A stretch of 64,000 nucleotides of DNA from Gammaproteobacteria bacterium (GTDB lineage: Bacteria; Pseudomonadota; Gammaproteobacteria; Acidiferrobacterales; Sulfurifustaceae). The position numbers and the translations under genes are program-made. The notes under the pieces were generated by a model. The model did not search any database and was not told where the DNA came from. It worked only from the letters and a program-made list of their open reading frames with translations. The DNA lies in the NCBI GenBank assembly GCA_016199745.1, contig JACQFZ010000013.1, positions 1-64,000 on the forward strand. Direction: 5' to 3'. This document shows positions 62,372 to 64,000 of the stretch, in pieces (the first letter of the stretch is position 1; every line of letters starts with the position of its first letter).

Positions 62372-64000
62372 ATGATGCGACAACGCAAGCAAGGGATAGC
62401 AGATGGCGACGCGAACAGCAGCGTCAGCGGCGCCGATTTTATGACAGCAGCGCGGCAGTTAGCGGCGTTGCAGCAGACTTTTTTGGGCGAAGTAACGGCA
62501 TTTTGGATGGGACTGTCGGCGGTTGCCTATTTTCCGTCGACCACCAAGCTCAACGACAAGCGCTTCACCGATGACGCGTGGAGCGAAGATCCGCGATTCG
62601 ATCTTATCCGCCGCACCTATTTGGCATATTCCACATTTTTGATGGACACGGTCGATCGGGCACCGCTCGACGATCGGACCAAAGGCCAGATGCGTTTTGC
62701 TATGCGCCAGTACGTCGATGCGATGAGCCCGGCAAATTTTTTGGCGACGAATCCGGAAGCGTTGCGGCTCGCCATGGAGTCGGGCGGGCGTAGCTTAAGC
62801 GAAGGCATGGCGCTGTTCTTTCAAGATCTCGCCAAAGGCCGAATCTCCAACAACGACGAGGGCGCGTTTGAAGTCGGTAAGAATGTCGCGACTACTGAAG
62901 GCGCGGTTATTTACGAGAACGAACTGATTCAGTTGATTCAGTACTCGCCGCGCACGGCCGACGTGCACGCGCGGCCGTTGGTCATTATTCCGCCGTGCAT
63001 CAACAAGTACTACATCCTCGACTTGCAGCCCGAGAACTCGTTTGTCGGTTATGCGGTCGAGCAGGGCCACACGGTGTTTCTGGTGTCGTGGCGCAACATT
63101 ACCAACGAGCAGGCGCATTCGACCTGGGATGATTATCTGTCCGCTGGCGTGATGCGGGCGATTGATATCGCATTAGCGGTGACCGGTGCCGATAAAGTCA
63201 ACGCGCTCGGCTTCTGCATTGGCGGCACTTTATTGGCGTCGGCATTGGCGATCATGAAGGTGGGCGGCCGGGATCCGGTGGCGAGTCTGACGTTGTTGAC
63301 AACCATGCTCGATTTCTTCGATACCGGCGAGATCGGTCTGTTACTGACCGATCACACGATGGTGACGCGCGAGCTCACCATCGGTAACGGTGGAATCATG
63401 CAAGGCAGCGAATTGGCGTTCGTGTTTTCGGCGTTGCGCGCCAACGATTTGATCTGGCCGTATGTGGTTAACAGTTACTTGAAAGGTAAAACGCCGACGG
63501 CGTTCGATATGTTGTATTGGAACGCCGACAGCACCAATCTGCCGGGACCGATGTTCTGCTGGTATGTGCGCAACACGTATTTGGAAAATAATCTGCGCGT
63601 AGCCGGGAAGGCCGTGCAATGCGGTGTGCCGGTGGACTTATCGTTGATCGATTGCCCGACTTATATATATGCCTCGCGCGAGGATCACATCGTGCCTTGG
63701 CGTACGGCTTACGCGAATACGAAATTGCTGTCGGGCGACAAGACCTTCGTGCTGGGTGCAAGTGGACATATCGCCGGTGTCGTTAATCCGCCGGCGAAGA
63801 AGAAACGAAATTACTGGACCAATGAGCAACCCAGCGAGCAGCCGGAGCAATGGTTCGAGCAGACGCAGAGCGTACCCGGCAGTTGGTGGACGCATTGGTG
63901 CGATTGGCTGGCGCAACGGGGTGGACCGCGGGTACCAGCGCGCACGACATTGGGTAACGATGAATATCTGAGTATCGAGCCGGCGCCGGGGCGTTACGTT
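62372..64000 (+). CDS. phaC: Class I polyhydroxyalkanoate synthase, 3' end outside the window
   Basis: At least 543 residues, open to the window edge. It polymerises (R)-3-hydroxyacyl-CoA into PHA on granules. The N-terminal domain includes FWMGLSAVAYFPSTTKLNDKRFTDDAWSEDPRFD; the alpha/beta-hydrolase core has PLVIIPPCINKYYILDLQPENSFV, the lipase-like box GFCIGG with the catalytic Cys near residue 283, and IDCPTYIYASREDHIVPW with the catalytic Asp. LGASGHIAGVVNPP carries the catalytic His. The start MMRQRKQ follows GTGAGGA. Confidence 0.96.
   Translation, partial: MMRQRKQGIADGDANSSVSGADFMTAARQLAALQQTFLGEVTAFWMGLSAVAYFPSTTKLNDKRFTDDAWSEDPRFDLIRRTYLAYSTFLMDTVDRAPLDDRTKGQMRFAMRQYVDAMSPANFLATNPEALRLAMESGGRSLSEGMALFFQDLAKGRISNNDEGAFEVGKNVATTEGAVIYENELIQLIQYSPRTADVHARPLVIIPPCINKYYILDLQPENSFVGYAVEQGHTVFLVSWRNITNEQAHSTWDDYLSAGVMRAIDIALAVTGADKVNALGFCIGGTLLASALAIMKVGGRDPVASLTLLTTMLDFFDTGEIGLLLTDHTMVTRELTIGNGGIMQGSELAFVFSALRANDLIWPYVVNSYLKGKTPTAFDMLYWNADSTNLPGPMFCWYVRNTYLENNLRVAGKAVQCGVPVDLSLIDCPTYIYASREDHIVPWRTAYANTKLLSGDKTFVLGASGHIAGVVNPPAKKKRNYWTNEQPSEQPEQWFEQTQSVPGSWWTHWCDWLAQRGGPRVPARTTLGNDEYLSIEPAPGRYV

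Overview
The window reads as a chromosome segment of a free-living, non-enteric gammaproteobacterium. The evidence is the gene order recA-recX-alaS-lysC-csrA-tRNA-Ser-tRNA-Arg, the TamA/TamB pair, PgpA, IspG, an N-formylglutamate branch of histidine degradation (HutF, HutG) and a class I polyhydroxyalkanoate synthase. The genus cannot be fixed by reading alone. Core genes are visibly GC-rich. Roughly positions 1772-10000 are visibly more AT-rich and hold acquired or decaying genes.

Layout. 1-1771: the 3' part of a group II intron (maturase plus domains V/VI) inserted in an IS3-family transposase gene. 1772-10000: a patchwork of small single genes (DinB, lipoprotein, PaiB-like, DUF3995, tautomerase, cupin, GNAT, GH135-like, MOSC, TfoX-like) mixed with fragments (FosA-like, DUF1579-like, SDR, TolC-like, AraC) and a 131-bp MITE with an 11-bp target duplication. 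10075-20845: housekeeping and envelope genes (thioesterase, L,D-transpeptidase, tamA-tamB, pgpA, TauE, Sel1, pncC, ispG). 21028-27366: recA to the tRNA pair. 27546-30759: an EAL protein and an MscS channel. 30803-35834: a four-gene chaperone-usher pilus operon on the minus strand.

36218-56629 is a large cobalamin locus in two divergent operons. The minus operon runs cbtB-cbtA-ferredoxin-cobN-chlID-cobA-cbiE behind an adenosylcobalamin riboswitch. The plus operon runs cbiX/cbiC-cbiD-hupE-cobI-cobM-cbiG-(DUF559 element)-cobJ/cobK-cobW-cobO-cobB. Together they supply cobalt import, corrin ring methylation and contraction, reduction, a,c-amidation and adenosylation. CbiD, CbiG and CbiX mark the anaerobic (early cobalt) route, yet a CobN-type chelatase with a His-rich insert is also present. 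cbiT and the late nucleotide-loop genes are not in the window.

56814-64000: two thioredoxin-fold proteins, an asparagine-synthase-like gene divergent from a tiny gene for a GGGGQP-repeat peptide, hutF-hutG, and phaC running off the end.

Two things stand out. First, a family of C/G-rich inverted-repeat elements: one carries a DUF559 PD-(D/E)XK nuclease gene between about 43-bp arms, and arm pairs without a gene sit in frame inside cobN and cbiX/cbiC. Second, the uncharacterised pair of an asparagine-synthase-like enzyme and a GGGGQP-repeat peptide looks like a possible new peptide-modification locus.
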